Of a stretch of 64,000 nucleotides of DNA, positions 54,304 to 63,702 are shown piece after piece. The DNA lies in assembly GCA_035626155.1 (NCBI GenBank), contig DASPOF010000027.1:12902-76901 (forward strand), read 5' to 3'. The stretch is from DASPOF01 sp035626155 (GTDB lineage: Bacteria > Desulfobacterota > Binatia > Binatales > Binataceae). The notes beneath the pieces were generated by a model, which was not told where the DNA came from, ran no database searches, and was given only the letters and a program-made list of their open reading frames with translations. A program made the position numbers and the translations under genes. Position 1 is the first letter of the stretch; each line of letters starts with the position of its first letter.

Positions 54304-55977
54304 TTAAGGGAAGTAATCTTCCGGCTCGGTGCCGACGACGGGAAATTTAAGGCCTTTGATTGAAAAATCCTTATGGGCGAAAAGCCCGGCGATCCTGTCT
54401 CCGTAAATCAATTTCCAATCAGGGTCCATATTCAGCAAGATCCAGCGGTTGGATAACGTATCCACGATGGCATAGTCATGCTTATAGGCCTTGAGCATGT
54501 GCTCGGGATCGCCCTCGCTCGATTCGAAGACGAAATAGTCATTGATCACTTGATCAGGGTAGACCGTATCGTAGCGGCCGTCGATGAATACCTTGCTGTC
54601 AGGTGAAAGATGCCAGATGAGATACTCGCCCCAATTGTAAATTGAGAGGACATTGCCGTGCAGATGGTGCTCTTTCATGAAATCCACGGCGCCGACCGGA
54701 GATGGCACCATGGGTTCGAGCACCGGGGAGAAGAGCGCGTTGTAGATCAGCAGGACCGCAGCGACGGCGGCGAATAGCTGGCCCAGATACTCCCGGCTGG
54801 AGTGCTCAGGCTCGCCGGTTGCCCCGGCCGCCAAGCCCTCTCGCGCCGTCGCTCGCCGCGCGGGCCGGCTTGACGCGCGAGCCGATCGTTGCTGCCAGGC
54901 CAGCCCCACGTGACGCGCCAGCGGGATGGTCGTCGCGATCACCGCAAGCGGCAGGTTCCGCATCGCGGTCAGCGCCGCAATCGAAAATACGATCGCGATC
55001 GCCACCAGCGGCAGATCCTTGCCGCGCGGCGCGAGCGCGACCGCGATAACCAACGCGAGCAGGAACCCCACCGCCTCGACGAACAGGAGCGCGGCCGGCA
55101 CGGCAATCTTCCACACTTCGGCGACGGTGCTGGTAAGCGGCTTCCAGTCGTTGATCACCTTGTGCGTCAGCGGATTAGTCAGTGCGTGCAAGACTGCGTA
55201 CCAGGCTCCGATACCATAAGGATTGACCAGGGTCGCGAGCAGCGACGCGATTACTATCGCGATCAGGTAAGCGGCGCGCCGCCAGTCCCGGCTTTCGATC
55301 ACCGCCTGGCTGGACCCGACTGCTGCATAGATGCCAATTGCTCCCAGCCCCGCGATATAGGCGCCGTGGAAGTTCGCCCATAGCGCCATCATCGGTATCA
55401 CCAGCCACAGTGGCCCGGCGCGGCGATAGCTGTCGCGCGCCAGCAGCCACATAAGCGCGGCCATCAGGGTGAAGCTGAAAAGCTGCGGCCGCAGCATCAT
55501 CTGCGACGCCATAGCCGGGGCGGTCAGCATTATAACCGCAGCCTGGATCGGCGCGATTACCTGGGTCTCTGCCAGCGCGAGAGCCAGAAACAGAACCATC
55601 ATCGCGCTGAAGCAGAACTTGACCAGTTCGAGCCCGAACACGCGGCCGGCGTTGTAGGCGATCGCGAATACCACCTCGGAAAGCCACTCGTGATTGCGCC
55701 ACAGATGGCCCGGCGCCGAGTAGGAATACGGATCGTATTCAATCATGTGCCCGGCCTTCAGCATCGCCTGGCCGAAGCGGATGTGGCCCCACAGATCGGA
55801 ATCGGCGAACGTAAAAGCGTCGACGACGGCGATCGCGAGCAGCAGGTACATCGATGGGTAGCCGAACCACGACGCGGCACGGCTCAGCACCGATGGGGAC
55901 TCAACGGCCGCAATGGGCCCCGGCGCCATCTCCCGGTGCTCTCTACGTTCCGCCTTGAGCCGCTGCGCCTTGGACAT
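54304..55977 (-). CDS. Polytopic membrane protein, glycosyltransferase-C-like
   Basis: 557 residues with about ten to eleven membrane helices. Segments such as DAFTFADSDLWGHIRFGQAM and DPYSYSAPGHLWRNHEWLSE, in the first outside loop, resemble GT-C-type mannosyl or arabinosyl transferases of unknown job, with Asp residues in the loop. The soluble C-terminal part includes KVFIDGRYDTVYPDQVINDY. It may glycosylate a surface component using a lipid-linked sugar. It lies directly downstream of the 12-heme cytochrome gene and could be cotranscribed. Confidence 0.65.
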   Translation of the reverse strand: MSKAQRLKAERREHREMAPGPIAAVESPSVLSRAASWFGYPSMYLLLAIAVVDAFTFADSDLWGHIRFGQAMLKAGHMIEYDPYSYSAPGHLWRNHEWLSEVVFAIAYNAGRVFGLELVKFCFSAMMVLFLALALAETQVIAPIQAAVIMLTAPAMASQMMLRPQLFSFTLMAALMWLLARDSYRRAGPLWLVIPMMALWANFHGAYIAGLGAIGIYAAVGSSQAVIESRDWRRAAYLIAIVIASLLATLVNPYGIGAWYAVLHALTNPLTHKVINDWKPLTSTVAEVWKIAVPAALLFVEAVGFLLALVIAVALAPRGKDLPLVAIAIVFSIAALTAMRNLPLAVIATTIPLARHVGLAWQQRSARASSRPARRATAREGLAAGATGEPEHSSREYLGQLFAAVAAVLLIYNALFSPVLEPMVPSPVGAVDFMKEHHLHGNVLSIYNWGEYLIWHLSPDSKVFIDGRYDTVYPDQVINDYFVFESSEGDPEHMLKAYKHDYAIVDTLSNRWILLNMDPDWKLIYGDRIAGLFAHKDFSIKGLKFPVVGTEPEDYFP

Positions 55978-56080
55978 CGCCGCCTACCGCTCTTTGCGGC
56001 AGGGCTCGCCTGGACAGGCTTCTGCCGTTATCAGAATTGCCTCGATCACAAAGCAATGCTAAGGCGGCGGCGGGTGTCGC

Positions 56081-57913
56081 TCAATACTTCTTGGGGTTGT
56101 GGTCCACGCCGTGGCACTTGAGATAGCAGCTACCATGGCCGCCCAAGCCCGGTGCCGGGTCGAACTCGAGCCGCCCGCTGCTCGAACGCCTCACCACGGG
56201 GGCGCCCGTCTTCGACATGATCATGAAATTGATCAAGCGGGGGCTGCGCTGCGAACCGTGCGGGTCGTGACAGACCGCACACGAGGTCTGATTCTGGACG
56301 ACGTGCTTTTGGTGCGGGAAATGCCCGCTGCCGAACAGAAGCGTCGAGCGATTATGGCATGTGTAGCACAGAGCGTAGCTGGACATTGACTCCAGGTATG
56401 GGTCGTCGGTCTCGTACTCCTGCGCCAGGATCGGCGCCCATCGCGAACCGTGCGGACCCTTGGGACTCGAACCGGCCGGCGTCCACCGGTCATTGTTGTG
56501 ACAGTCGATGCACGAAATGATGCTCGATGCGGTGTAGCCCGCCTCGAGGCCGGCGATCGTCGGGTCCTTGCCCTGCGTCACTATCGGATGGAATGACTGG
56601 TTGGTGGGACGGATTTTCATCCGGATGTTGCGGGTCGTGTCCTGGCGAACTATTCCCGGGGTGGTCGGCTCGGCGATTCCGTGGCACTTGAGACAGATTT
56701 CGTATTCGTGGCTGGCCTGCTGGACGTAGGTGCCGGACATACCTACGCCGGAAACTCCGAACAGCGGCCCCGAAGTGATGAATGTTATCTTGCTGGCGGC
56801 CCGCATCGAGCTTTCGGACTTGGAGGCGCTTCCCGCCGCGTGCGGATTGTGGCAATCCGCACACGTAACGTGACGCGCCATGCTCAGAGGGTCTTCCTTC
56901 GGTTTGTGATTCCACTGCTTGCTCAAGATCGGGTGACTGGACGGAAGCAGGAGCTGCTGCGCGATGTTCTTTTGCGCCATCGTGCCGTCGTGGCAGATGG
57001 TGCAATTCGACGGTTCATCGGTCTGCGCGAGCAGCCATTCCGGATGGGGCGCGGCGTGCGGGCGATGACAACTGAGGCAGGCGTTCTCCGCCACGGTTCC
57101 GTATCCGTCGGCGGGGAACGGATTTTTGCCGCCGGCCTTCCACCGGGCGTTGGAGGTGGCGTGGCTTGAGACCGTCCAGCCCGTCATCTTATGGCATAGC
57201 GTACATTGAGCGGAGTAGCGGTTGTCCGTCCGCAGGAAGTTCGGCCACCGGGTCTCGTGCGGGTCGTGACAGGTCGAACACTGAAGATCCGTGGCGTCTT
57301 CCAGGGGAGCCGTGCGGGGTAGCGCCGAAGGTTGGGCCAGCTCGCCTGCTTTCGCGGCCAGAGAGTTATTGTAAACGAACGAAATCGGATGGCTCCCCGA
57401 GAGGTCCGTTCCGAGCACGGTATTGCCGGTGAGCTGCCCCAGGGTAAGTATTCCGTTCTTTGGTGGGACTCGCACCTTGCTGAGCGCGATCACCCCATCA
57501 TGGCACGACAGGCACAGGCGCGACGTTCCGGTGGGCTGGCTCAGCGTCGCCTGCATCGTGCTGCTTTCATACAGCTTGTAGGTTACAGCCGGCATCTGGC
57601 GGTTCCACAGGCCGCGGGTCGGCTTCGCGTCATGCGGAGTGTGACAGTACACGCACACGCCCGACTGCACCTTCTTTTCCCGGATTTTCCCCGGCCCCAA
57701 GGGGGTCAGATTGTGGACGGTATTCGTGATATCGCCCTGGACGCCGACACGCGTCGATACTGCGCCGGCACTCTCCGATTGTGCGCCCGCGCGCGCCGGC
57801 CAAAGCAACGCGCAGACGGCCGCGATGAGCAGGGTCCCTGTCAACAGGCGCCCTGGTGAGCCGCCCCCGTGTCTGCGAGCAGGGCTCCGTCTCCGTTGCG
57901 TAACAATCATCAT
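56081..57913 (-). CDS. 12-heme secreted cytochrome c
   Basis: 610 residues with a signal peptide ending in RAGAQS. Eleven CXXCH sites (from CVYCH to CAVCHDPHGSQ) and one CX3CH at the end, CYLKCH. Many are followed by a DPH/RPH pair, as in doubled CXXCH domains. Its start overlaps the stop of the NHL lipoprotein (ATGA). Next to a beta-barrel it is the best candidate for a periplasmic or surface cytochrome that takes electrons through the outer membrane. It is likely to be long and wire-like. Confidence 0.92.
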   Translation of the reverse strand: MMIVTQRRRSPARRHGGGSPGRLLTGTLLIAAVCALLWPARAGAQSESAGAVSTRVGVQGDITNTVHNLTPLGPGKIREKKVQSGVCVYCHTPHDAKPTRGLWNRQMPAVTYKLYESSTMQATLSQPTGTSRLCLSCHDGVIALSKVRVPPKNGILTLGQLTGNTVLGTDLSGSHPISFVYNNSLAAKAGELAQPSALPRTAPLEDATDLQCSTCHDPHETRWPNFLRTDNRYSAQCTLCHKMTGWTVSSHATSNARWKAGGKNPFPADGYGTVAENACLSCHRPHAAPHPEWLLAQTDEPSNCTICHDGTMAQKNIAQQLLLPSSHPILSKQWNHKPKEDPLSMARHVTCADCHNPHAAGSASKSESSMRAASKITFITSGPLFGVSGVGMSGTYVQQASHEYEICLKCHGIAEPTTPGIVRQDTTRNIRMKIRPTNQSFHPIVTQGKDPTIAGLEAGYTASSIISCIDCHNNDRWTPAGSSPKGPHGSRWAPILAQEYETDDPYLESMSSYALCYTCHNRSTLLFGSGHFPHQKHVVQNQTSCAVCHDPHGSQRSPRLINFMIMSKTGAPVVRRSSSGRLEFDPAPGLGGHGSCYLKCHGVDHNPKKY

Positions 57914-58986
57914 GAGCTTTGCTTCGGATTCGCCTGCGGCCGCTCGGAGGTGCCCAGGAATTCGAAAACCTGAATTCGCCGGTTAAACGAATCGGCCACG
58001 TAGATCCGATCCTGGCGGTCGATGAATGCTCCCTCGGGAAGCCAGAACTTCCCGGGCGCGGTTCCTCGATCTCCAAAGGAAAGGAGCAGGCCACCCTCCG
58101 CGTTGAATATCTGTACCGTGTCAAACAGCGCATCGACCACGTAAAGATGTCCGTCGCTGTCGGCTGCGACCCCTTTGGGCGAGGCGAAATCACCGGAGCC
58201 GTCGCCCTCATGACCGATCTTCCAGAGGAATTTGCCGTCGCGATCGAAGGCCTGGACACGGTAGTTGAGCGCGTCGGTCACGAGCAGCACGCCCGATCGC
58301 TCGAGGGCGAGATAGCTCGGAAAATTGAACTCTCCGTCGCCGAGTCCTCTGCTGCCCCACGCCGTAACGCGCGCACCGTCCGAGGTGAAAACGTCGATGC
58401 GCTGGCCGGCCGAATCCGCCACGTAGAGACGATCGTTGGTCTCGTCATAGGCGAGCGCGGCCGGCCGCTCGATGCCGTCTTCAGCCACCGTCCGCAGGAA
58501 TTTGCCCTCGCGATCGAGGAGAAAAACTTTCTTCAGATACGAGTCCGCCACAAAGAAGGAGCCGTCCGGCCGGACGGCGACCGCCACCGGCGACACCAGG
58601 TTGGCGCCATTGACGCTAGTAATTGTCGCCGAGCGCTGATTGGCGGGATCGAAGATCCACACCGCCTGCGCTCCCGAATCGGCGACATAGAGCAGGCCAT
58701 CGCGCTCGGCGATGCCGGTGGGCCGGATCAGGTGGCCGGCCTTCTTGCCTGTGACCGCGTCAACGAGCCGCCCGAAAAACGACTTCTCGATTCCGAGGTC
58801 GCGCGGCTCAGCAATCGTGCGCACGAAACGGATCCGCGCGGCAGCCGGTGGCGGCGGCCACACCATCCGGTCGTACGCTCCCGCGCTGGCAGGCGCCGGA
58901 GCCTCACCGGCTCGATTCGATGCCTGACAACCTGCGCCGATCAGAACGAGCGCCGCCGCCAGTGCCGTTTCAACCCATCGACGCAT
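57910..58986 (-). CDS. NHL-repeat lipoprotein (beta-propeller)
   Basis: 358 residues from the ATG at 58986. A lipoprotein signal ends in LIGAGC. The mature start MVWPPPPAAARIRFVRTI is typical of NHL proteins of deltaproteobacterial cytochrome clusters. About six NHL repeats follow, such as LYVADSGAQAVWIFDP and GHLYVVDALFDTVQIFNAEG, forming a propeller. It would be an outer-surface or periplasmic scaffold for the conduit. It lies between the beta-barrel and the 12-heme cytochrome. Confidence 0.93.
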   Translation of the reverse strand: MRRWVETALAAALVLIGAGCQASNRAGEAPAPASAGAYDRMVWPPPPAAARIRFVRTIAEPRDLGIEKSFFGRLVDAVTGKKAGHLIRPTGIAERDGLLYVADSGAQAVWIFDPANQRSATITSVNGANLVSPVAVAVRPDGSFFVADSYLKKVFLLDREGKFLRTVAEDGIERPAALAYDETNDRLYVADSAGQRIDVFTSDGARVTAWGSRGLGDGEFNFPSYLALERSGVLLVTDALNYRVQAFDRDGKFLWKIGHEGDGSGDFASPKGVAADSDGHLYVVDALFDTVQIFNAEGGLLLSFGDRGTAPGKFWLPEGAFIDRQDRIYVADSFNRRIQVFEFLGTSERPQANPKQSS

Positions 58987-58996
58987 CGGAACCCGC

Positions 58997-61048
58997 TCAG
59001 AACAATATCCTGACCACTCTGATTTGAACCAACAGGTCGTTGGTGGTTGTGGTGGAAAACGTGCGCCGATACCACGATAGAGATGGTAAGAACTGCAGTT
59101 TTCCAATTGTGTATGTCATCTGGGCGCCGACCTCGACCTGCTTTGTGGTGGGAATTTGGCTATCTTCGACCTCGCTCATAATCGCGAACATCGACGCCCG
59201 TCCGCGCTCTCCAATGGGACGATCTCCGCTGAGTTGGAAGGCATAGGTTTTGGTCTGGTGCCGCGGCAGGGTGTAGTCCATGAAGGTTTCACTTGCGCTC
59301 GCAGCGAGTACGGCCTCCCAGCCCGGCCGAGCAGTGACGGCCTGCGAAAGCATGGTCGAATTAAAAGATACGCTGGTCGAATCCACCGTTTGGTACGTCG
59401 CGTCAGCCCTGGCCCCAAAAGTTTCCCATTCATGATGGACACCACCGCTAACGCTGTTGGCCGTCGAGGATTCGAGAAACTGAGAACCCGTACCGCTCAG
59501 CAGGTTCTGGCTGATCGCCTGGTATGAGTACGACAAATAGAACCATGGATAAGTGACCCCGACGGTAACCTGTCTCGTGCTCGTGGAAAATTTGGATTTG
59601 GCCGGCACCTGGTAGTTGTAGCTGACAAGCAGGGGGTCTCCCGGGTGAATGATCAGACTGGTAGGCAGCGGAACGATCTCGGTCTGATTGCCGATCTGAA
59701 GGACATCGTAATCCACGTTCAGCACCGTGGGGACTCTGCCGTGGGCGACATCCACCATCACGATACTGTTGGCAATAACAAAGGTATTATTCAGGAAAAA
59801 GCCGAGGTTGGTCCCGAATATCGGCGGCGCAGTGTGCGATTCGTCAGTCACGTGAATCACAGAAGACGATATATCATCGTCCTCGATCCCGTATACGCCA
59901 TTGGTGTCCAGAAAAAACATGCCGTTCCAGGGGAGCGTGTGAGTATAGTCGCTCTCCGCGCCGACCCAGTAGTTAGTGATGGTGCCCGTCGGCACCGTTT
60001 CGCGTATGAAGCCCAGGATCAGACTCTCATTAAGGTTCCGGAACATGCTCTGCAACAACGTGAACTGCCCGTACTGATAAGTGGTAACCCCGTAGTCTGG
60101 AACATCGTTGTACTGGAACTGGTACTGATAGGTAGTTGAAAGGTTCTGGTAGTGATCGATGCGCAGCACCTCGTTGAGCGAAAGGAATTCCTGCGAACCG
60201 CTCGTCCCGGATAGCGTGTAACCATAAATGTCCGAGTTCAACGATCGATTCAGGTCCGGACCGAAATCCAGAAAGTAGCTGAGGCCGGCGACGTTGGTCT
60301 GAAATCCGGAATGAGTGGTCCCGGTCAGGTGGTCATTGTCGAACTCGTAGTGAAACATGAGATCGGCGGTCTGAAAGCCCTTGTTCGCGACGTAACTGAC
60401 GACATCATGCTGCTCGTCGAGCTGGAACGTTTCACCGAGCTGCGTGGTTTTCTGGTCGAAGTTTTGCGCGACGGCCGAGAGCCTGGAAGTGAAATAAGAC
60501 ACTCCCAGGCCTCTCAGGAAGCTGTCTTCCAGGACCTGCGCCGTCATGCCGTAGTTCATGGTGTCGGTGGTGGTGTGGCCGCCGAACGTGGTGTTCAAGT
60601 AGGTCTGGCTTTGATTGGCAAACAGCGTACCGTTTTCGGGCCACAGTGGCAGGACCGCCGCCGAAACGTCGTAGCCCCAGAGCAGTCCATCTTCATAGAG
60701 GCCTTTGCCTTCCGAAAAATTGTCCTGCTCCTGGTACAGGTCCAGATCGACTGCCGCATCCATCGTGATGAGGCGCGGATCGATGATATAGATGCCGTCG
60801 TTTCGGAGTTTCAGCCGCTCGTCCCAACGATAGTCCTGTGCGGTGAGCGTGGACGAGGGAGTGCTGGATTCCTGATTCTCGAACTGAAACCCACCTTCCA
60901 CCTGTCCTTGCCATTCCCCGAGCTGCACGTCACCTTCGTAATCCTGGAACGAGAAAGCGAGCGCGCCGCCCGCAGACAGCAAAATCGCCGCAAGCATCGA
61001 TGCCAGCAGGAGCAGGCCGGATAGTCGCGCGTTCGCTATTGATGGCAT
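58997..61048 (-). CDS. Outer-membrane beta-barrel of the cytochrome conduit
   Basis: About 683 residues with a signal peptide (LLLASMLAAILLSAGGALAF). The mature protein consists of alternating amphipathic strands, with many Tyr, Thr, Asn and Gln residues, and ends in VRIVRILF-like VRVVRILF with a terminal Phe, the mark of outer-membrane barrels. No similarity to MtrB can be claimed. Position between 3-heme cytochromes and the NHL/12-heme genes is that of the porin of a porin-cytochrome complex. It overlaps the triheme gene by 13 bases. Confidence 0.8.
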   Translation of the reverse strand: MPSIANARLSGLLLLASMLAAILLSAGGALAFSFQDYEGDVQLGEWQGQVEGGFQFENQESSTPSSTLTAQDYRWDERLKLRNDGIYIIDPRLITMDAAVDLDLYQEQDNFSEGKGLYEDGLLWGYDVSAAVLPLWPENGTLFANQSQTYLNTTFGGHTTTDTMNYGMTAQVLEDSFLRGLGVSYFTSRLSAVAQNFDQKTTQLGETFQLDEQHDVVSYVANKGFQTADLMFHYEFDNDHLTGTTHSGFQTNVAGLSYFLDFGPDLNRSLNSDIYGYTLSGTSGSQEFLSLNEVLRIDHYQNLSTTYQYQFQYNDVPDYGVTTYQYGQFTLLQSMFRNLNESLILGFIRETVPTGTITNYWVGAESDYTHTLPWNGMFFLDTNGVYGIEDDDISSSVIHVTDESHTAPPIFGTNLGFFLNNTFVIANSIVMVDVAHGRVPTVLNVDYDVLQIGNQTEIVPLPTSLIIHPGDPLLVSYNYQVPAKSKFSTSTRQVTVGVTYPWFYLSYSYQAISQNLLSGTGSQFLESSTANSVSGGVHHEWETFGARADATYQTVDSTSVSFNSTMLSQAVTARPGWEAVLAASASETFMDYTLPRHQTKTYAFQLSGDRPIGERGRASMFAIMSEVEDSQIPTTKQVEVGAQMTYTIGKLQFLPSLSWYRRTFSTTTTNDLLVQIRVVRILF

Positions 61049-61368
61049 AGCGCGCACTTCTCGAAGCTCGACGCCGCGAAGGCGGTTTTCCCGTTATGGC
61101 AGGCGCCGCAGAACTTGCCGTTGCCAATCGCGTCCATGGAGATTTCGTCAGCGCCCCGCTTCATCTTGAACAGCGAGTCGTGGCACGCGTAACACTTGTA
61201 GAGCACCCGGTGCAGCGTGTGAGGGAATGCGGCGGGCGGAAATTGCTCGCCCCCAGTCGGCGTGCCCTTGCGCGGAAGTATCAAATCACCCGGGGCGGCC
61301 ATCGCCGCGCCGCCGAGCGCGATCAGCAGCAGTCCCACGGCGCAAAGCGCCAGAACTCCGCGCGTCAT
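61036..61368 (-). CDS. Triheme c7-type cytochrome
   Basis: 110 residues with signal peptide. Three CXXCH sites: CYACH, CGACHNGK and CALCH, in the layout of c7-type triheme domains. Its start overlaps the stop of the next triheme gene upstream (ATGA) and its stop overlaps the barrel gene. It would be a small periplasmic carrier that brings electrons to the barrel. Confidence 0.93.
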   Translation of the reverse strand: MTRGVLALCAVGLLLIALGGAAMAAPGDLILPRKGTPTGGEQFPPAAFPHTLHRVLYKCYACHDSLFKMKRGADEISMDAIGNGKFCGACHNGKTAFAASSFEKCALCHQ

Positions 61369-62045
61369 TTCCCCCCACCCATCGACTTATGACAGCGCGC
61401 ACATCCGGTCGGGATTGCGAATGCCACCTTGCCGTGACAGACCCCGCAATACTTTCCGGCGTACAGGGTCCCCATCGTGACCGGATCGGCGTCCTTCTTC
61501 ATCTTGAAGATCGCCACGTGACAGTTGGCGCAGGCGAGCCACTGGGTGTGGCTCTTGTGCGAGAACACCACCTTCATCCCCGGCTGCGCCTTGGGAACCA
61601 TCTCCACATCGAGATTGAGCGGCGGTTGATCCTTCGCGTCTTTGGCAATTCCCGGCTTCGGCTGAATCAAATCTTCGTTCAGGGCGCGCACCCAGTCCGG
61701 CTTTCCGCTCTTGTCGGTGGGCACTTCGGGCATCAGGTCCGCCAGCCAGTCGCGCCCGTGCCTTTGCTTCGGGAGACCTGCTTCCGCTTCCGGCGTAGGC
61801 GTAGCGGTCGGCACGGGAGGCGGCGGACGGCGGGCCTGGCGCACCACCGGCTTCCATTCGTAGCTCTCGCCCGGCTTGGGCACGCCCTCGAGGAAGAAGG
61901 AGAGAAAGTTATAGCGGCTCTCTTCGCTGCATCCGCCGAGAGTACCTGCGATCGATGCAACCAACAGCGCCGCCATTACCAGCAACCTAGCGCCGACGTG
62001 CTGAGAACCTGGAGATCTTGCGCCTTTGTCCGCCAATGCTCTCAA
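61365..62045 (-). CDS. Triheme lipoprotein cytochrome c
   Basis: 226 residues. Lipoprotein signal with lipobox TLGGC; then a Pro-rich linker (RRPPPPVPTATPTPEAE) and a C-terminal c7-type domain with CANCH, CGVCHGK and CARCH. It is a longer, membrane-tethered relative of the protein at 61036. The long linker may let the heme domain reach across the periplasm. Confidence 0.92.
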   Translation of the reverse strand: MRALADKGARSPGSQHVGARLLVMAALLVASIAGTLGGCSEESRYNFLSFFLEGVPKPGESYEWKPVVRQARRPPPPVPTATPTPEAEAGLPKQRHGRDWLADLMPEVPTDKSGKPDWVRALNEDLIQPKPGIAKDAKDQPPLNLDVEMVPKAQPGMKVVFSHKSHTQWLACANCHVAIFKMKKDADPVTMGTLYAGKYCGVCHGKVAFAIPTGCARCHKSMGGGK

Positions 62046-62100
62046 CGCCCTTCATGAAAGATCGCTTCCTTCCCTCTTCTCCTCTCCGCCCCGCAGAGAC

Positions 62101-62294
62101 GAGATTGAGGGAGCAGGCGCTCCAAATTACTTTTTCACCAACCCCCCTGGCGCGCGCTCAGTTGCGCGGGATAAGCACAAACCAATGCCGCGCCTCTTTC
62201 TCTCCCTTCCCCCGCACTCAGTTGCGTGGGAAGGTGCAACGCGAGCCCGCCGACTTTTTCTTTCCCTTCCCCCGCGTTCAGTTGCGGGGGAAGG
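62101..62294 (+). repeat. 60-bp tandem repeat, three units
   Basis: Three units with an exact 60-base period: CTCAGTTGCG starts at 62157 and 62217, and the variant TTCAGTTGCG at 62277. The second and third units hold the palindrome CCTTCCCCCGC...GCGGGGGAAGG. The same core is at 47666-47705. The first unit is more divergent. Confidence 0.75.
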
Positions 62295-62660
62295 CAGAGA
62301 AGGGGGTCCTGAGCGGATTTATGCACAGCTTCCCCCACTAACTGTCATCGCTGGACCTTTCCCGGCAATCGCACGAAACATGCCACTACGAGAACTTTCT
62401 CGCGGATCGCCAAACCCGACAGACCCGCGCCCTTGCTCTCACTCACAGCCAAACGGCGGAGGAAAAACAGAGACCTCGCCGCGCGGCTTAAGCAAAGTTC
62501 TCAGTCAGAAACGAAAAGTGCAGCCCCCACATAGACAAGACTGCGAAAAAAAACAAGCGCACCGCCTGCGAGTGCGCCCACACCCGCGAGCGGCGCCGAA
62601 AATTTTCCCGCGAACCGAACCCGGATCCCGCTGGATGTGGAACGCGTTCCACACCCTGTC

Positions 62661-62691
62661 AGGAGGGCCGGGCCTCTAACCCGGCCCTCCT
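62661..62691 (-). terminator. 12-bp hairpin after the tetraheme gene
   Basis: AGGAGGGCCGGG and CCCGGCCCTCCT are perfect inverses around a seven-base loop, 16 bases after the stop of the tetraheme gene. There is no T tract, so it may be a weak terminator or RNA-stabilising hairpin. Confidence 0.6.
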
Positions 62692-62706
62692 GACTACGCT
62701 ACAGGA

Positions 62707-63585
62707 TCACTTGTTATGGCATTCCTGGCAGATATAGCCCGTTGCTCCGGCGACATTGCCTCGGAGCAGGTCCATATCGTAAACCGCGCCGATGCCGTTG
62801 TGGACATCATGACAGGAGCCGCACTCAATACCATTGCTGGTTCCCGTGCACGCGCCCTGCGGCTGCCGATTTATCGTCGCGCCGGTTTGCGTATAGATCT
62901 CGATAGGTGCAGCCGGCGCCGCTACCCATTCACCCGGCACAAAGCCGGCACCGGTTTGCACGGCATTGTAGGTGTTCCGCGCCTGTCCGCAAGGATAGGG
63001 CATCGCCACCGGATGCGTATCCGCCATGTTGCCGCCCAAGCCCGCAACTGGAGTGTGGCTGCAGTTCCAGGTGTTGGTCGTGGTATTCCACACGCAGCTC
63101 GGGGTCCCTGGTATCGGAGTCGCACCCTCAAACCAGTTGATAGTGGCTGGCGAAACGCTTCCGTCGTGGCAGCTCAGGCACTTCGTTGTGGACCCGTTCC
63201 AGTTGTTCGCAATGGTCGCGAACGGGGTGCCCGCCATCGTGTTGCTGATATCCCAGGTAAACTGGGTATTGTTGCTCAGATGGTGGTTCCACAACAATGA
63301 AGTCAGAAGTGCGCTATGCGGCGTATGGCAGAGCGTGCACTGTCCAACCGTGATGTTCGCACCATTGCTGTACAGCACATAGCCATAGTGCGCTGCGCCC
63401 GGACCGTTCACGAAGTCGTGGTACGAGCCGTTAAATCCGGTCCCGCATTTCACCTTTCCGCAGTTGGCGCTCGCATTGAGAGTGGGACTACCGGAAGCCC
63501 ACGTGCTCACCGGCATACGGGCCGTCACCACCAGCGCGACGACGAACACCGCGACCAGCGTATCAATCCATCGAATCCATCTCAT
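62707..63585 (-). CDS. Tetraheme secreted cytochrome c
   Basis: About 292 residues from the ATG at 63585 with a GGGAGGG ribosome binding site. A signal peptide ends near ARMPVSTWAS. Four CXXCH sites: CTLCHTPHS, CLSCHDGS, CGSCHDVH and CQECHNK; between them lie long Asn/Thr-rich loops. It has the doubled CXXCH type of the 12-heme protein. It stands between an NHL gene and the conduit genes. Confidence 0.9.
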   Translation of the reverse strand: MRWIRWIDTLVAVFVVALVVTARMPVSTWASGSPTLNASANCGKVKCGTGFNGSYHDFVNGPGAAHYGYVLYSNGANITVGQCTLCHTPHSALLTSLLWNHHLSNNTQFTWDISNTMAGTPFATIANNWNGSTTKCLSCHDGSVSPATINWFEGATPIPGTPSCVWNTTTNTWNCSHTPVAGLGGNMADTHPVAMPYPCGQARNTYNAVQTGAGFVPGEWVAAPAAPIEIYTQTGATINRQPQGACTGTSNGIECGSCHDVHNGIGAVYDMDLLRGNVAGATGYICQECHNK

Positions 63586-63702
63586 TACTCGACCCTCCCT
63601 GACCGTTCTGTACAAACCTTACTCATCAGAAATCACCTAGTACGTTTTCGGTCGCTGTGGCGTCGCCAGGCCACATGTTGCGGTGCATGCGCGTGGACCT
63701 CC

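Larger units (their letters stand above)
62046..62706. other. Non-coding region inside the conduit cluster
   Basis: About 660 bases between the triheme lipoprotein and the tetraheme gene, both minus strand. It holds the 60-bp tandem repeats and a hairpin; the open frames that cross it are low-complexity and unlikely to be genes. The promoter of the triheme-barrel-NHL-12-heme unit is probably here. Confidence 0.5.

Noticed and set aside
62101..62294. CRISPR array
   Set aside because: The whole 60-base unit repeats, without unique spacers, and only three units exist.
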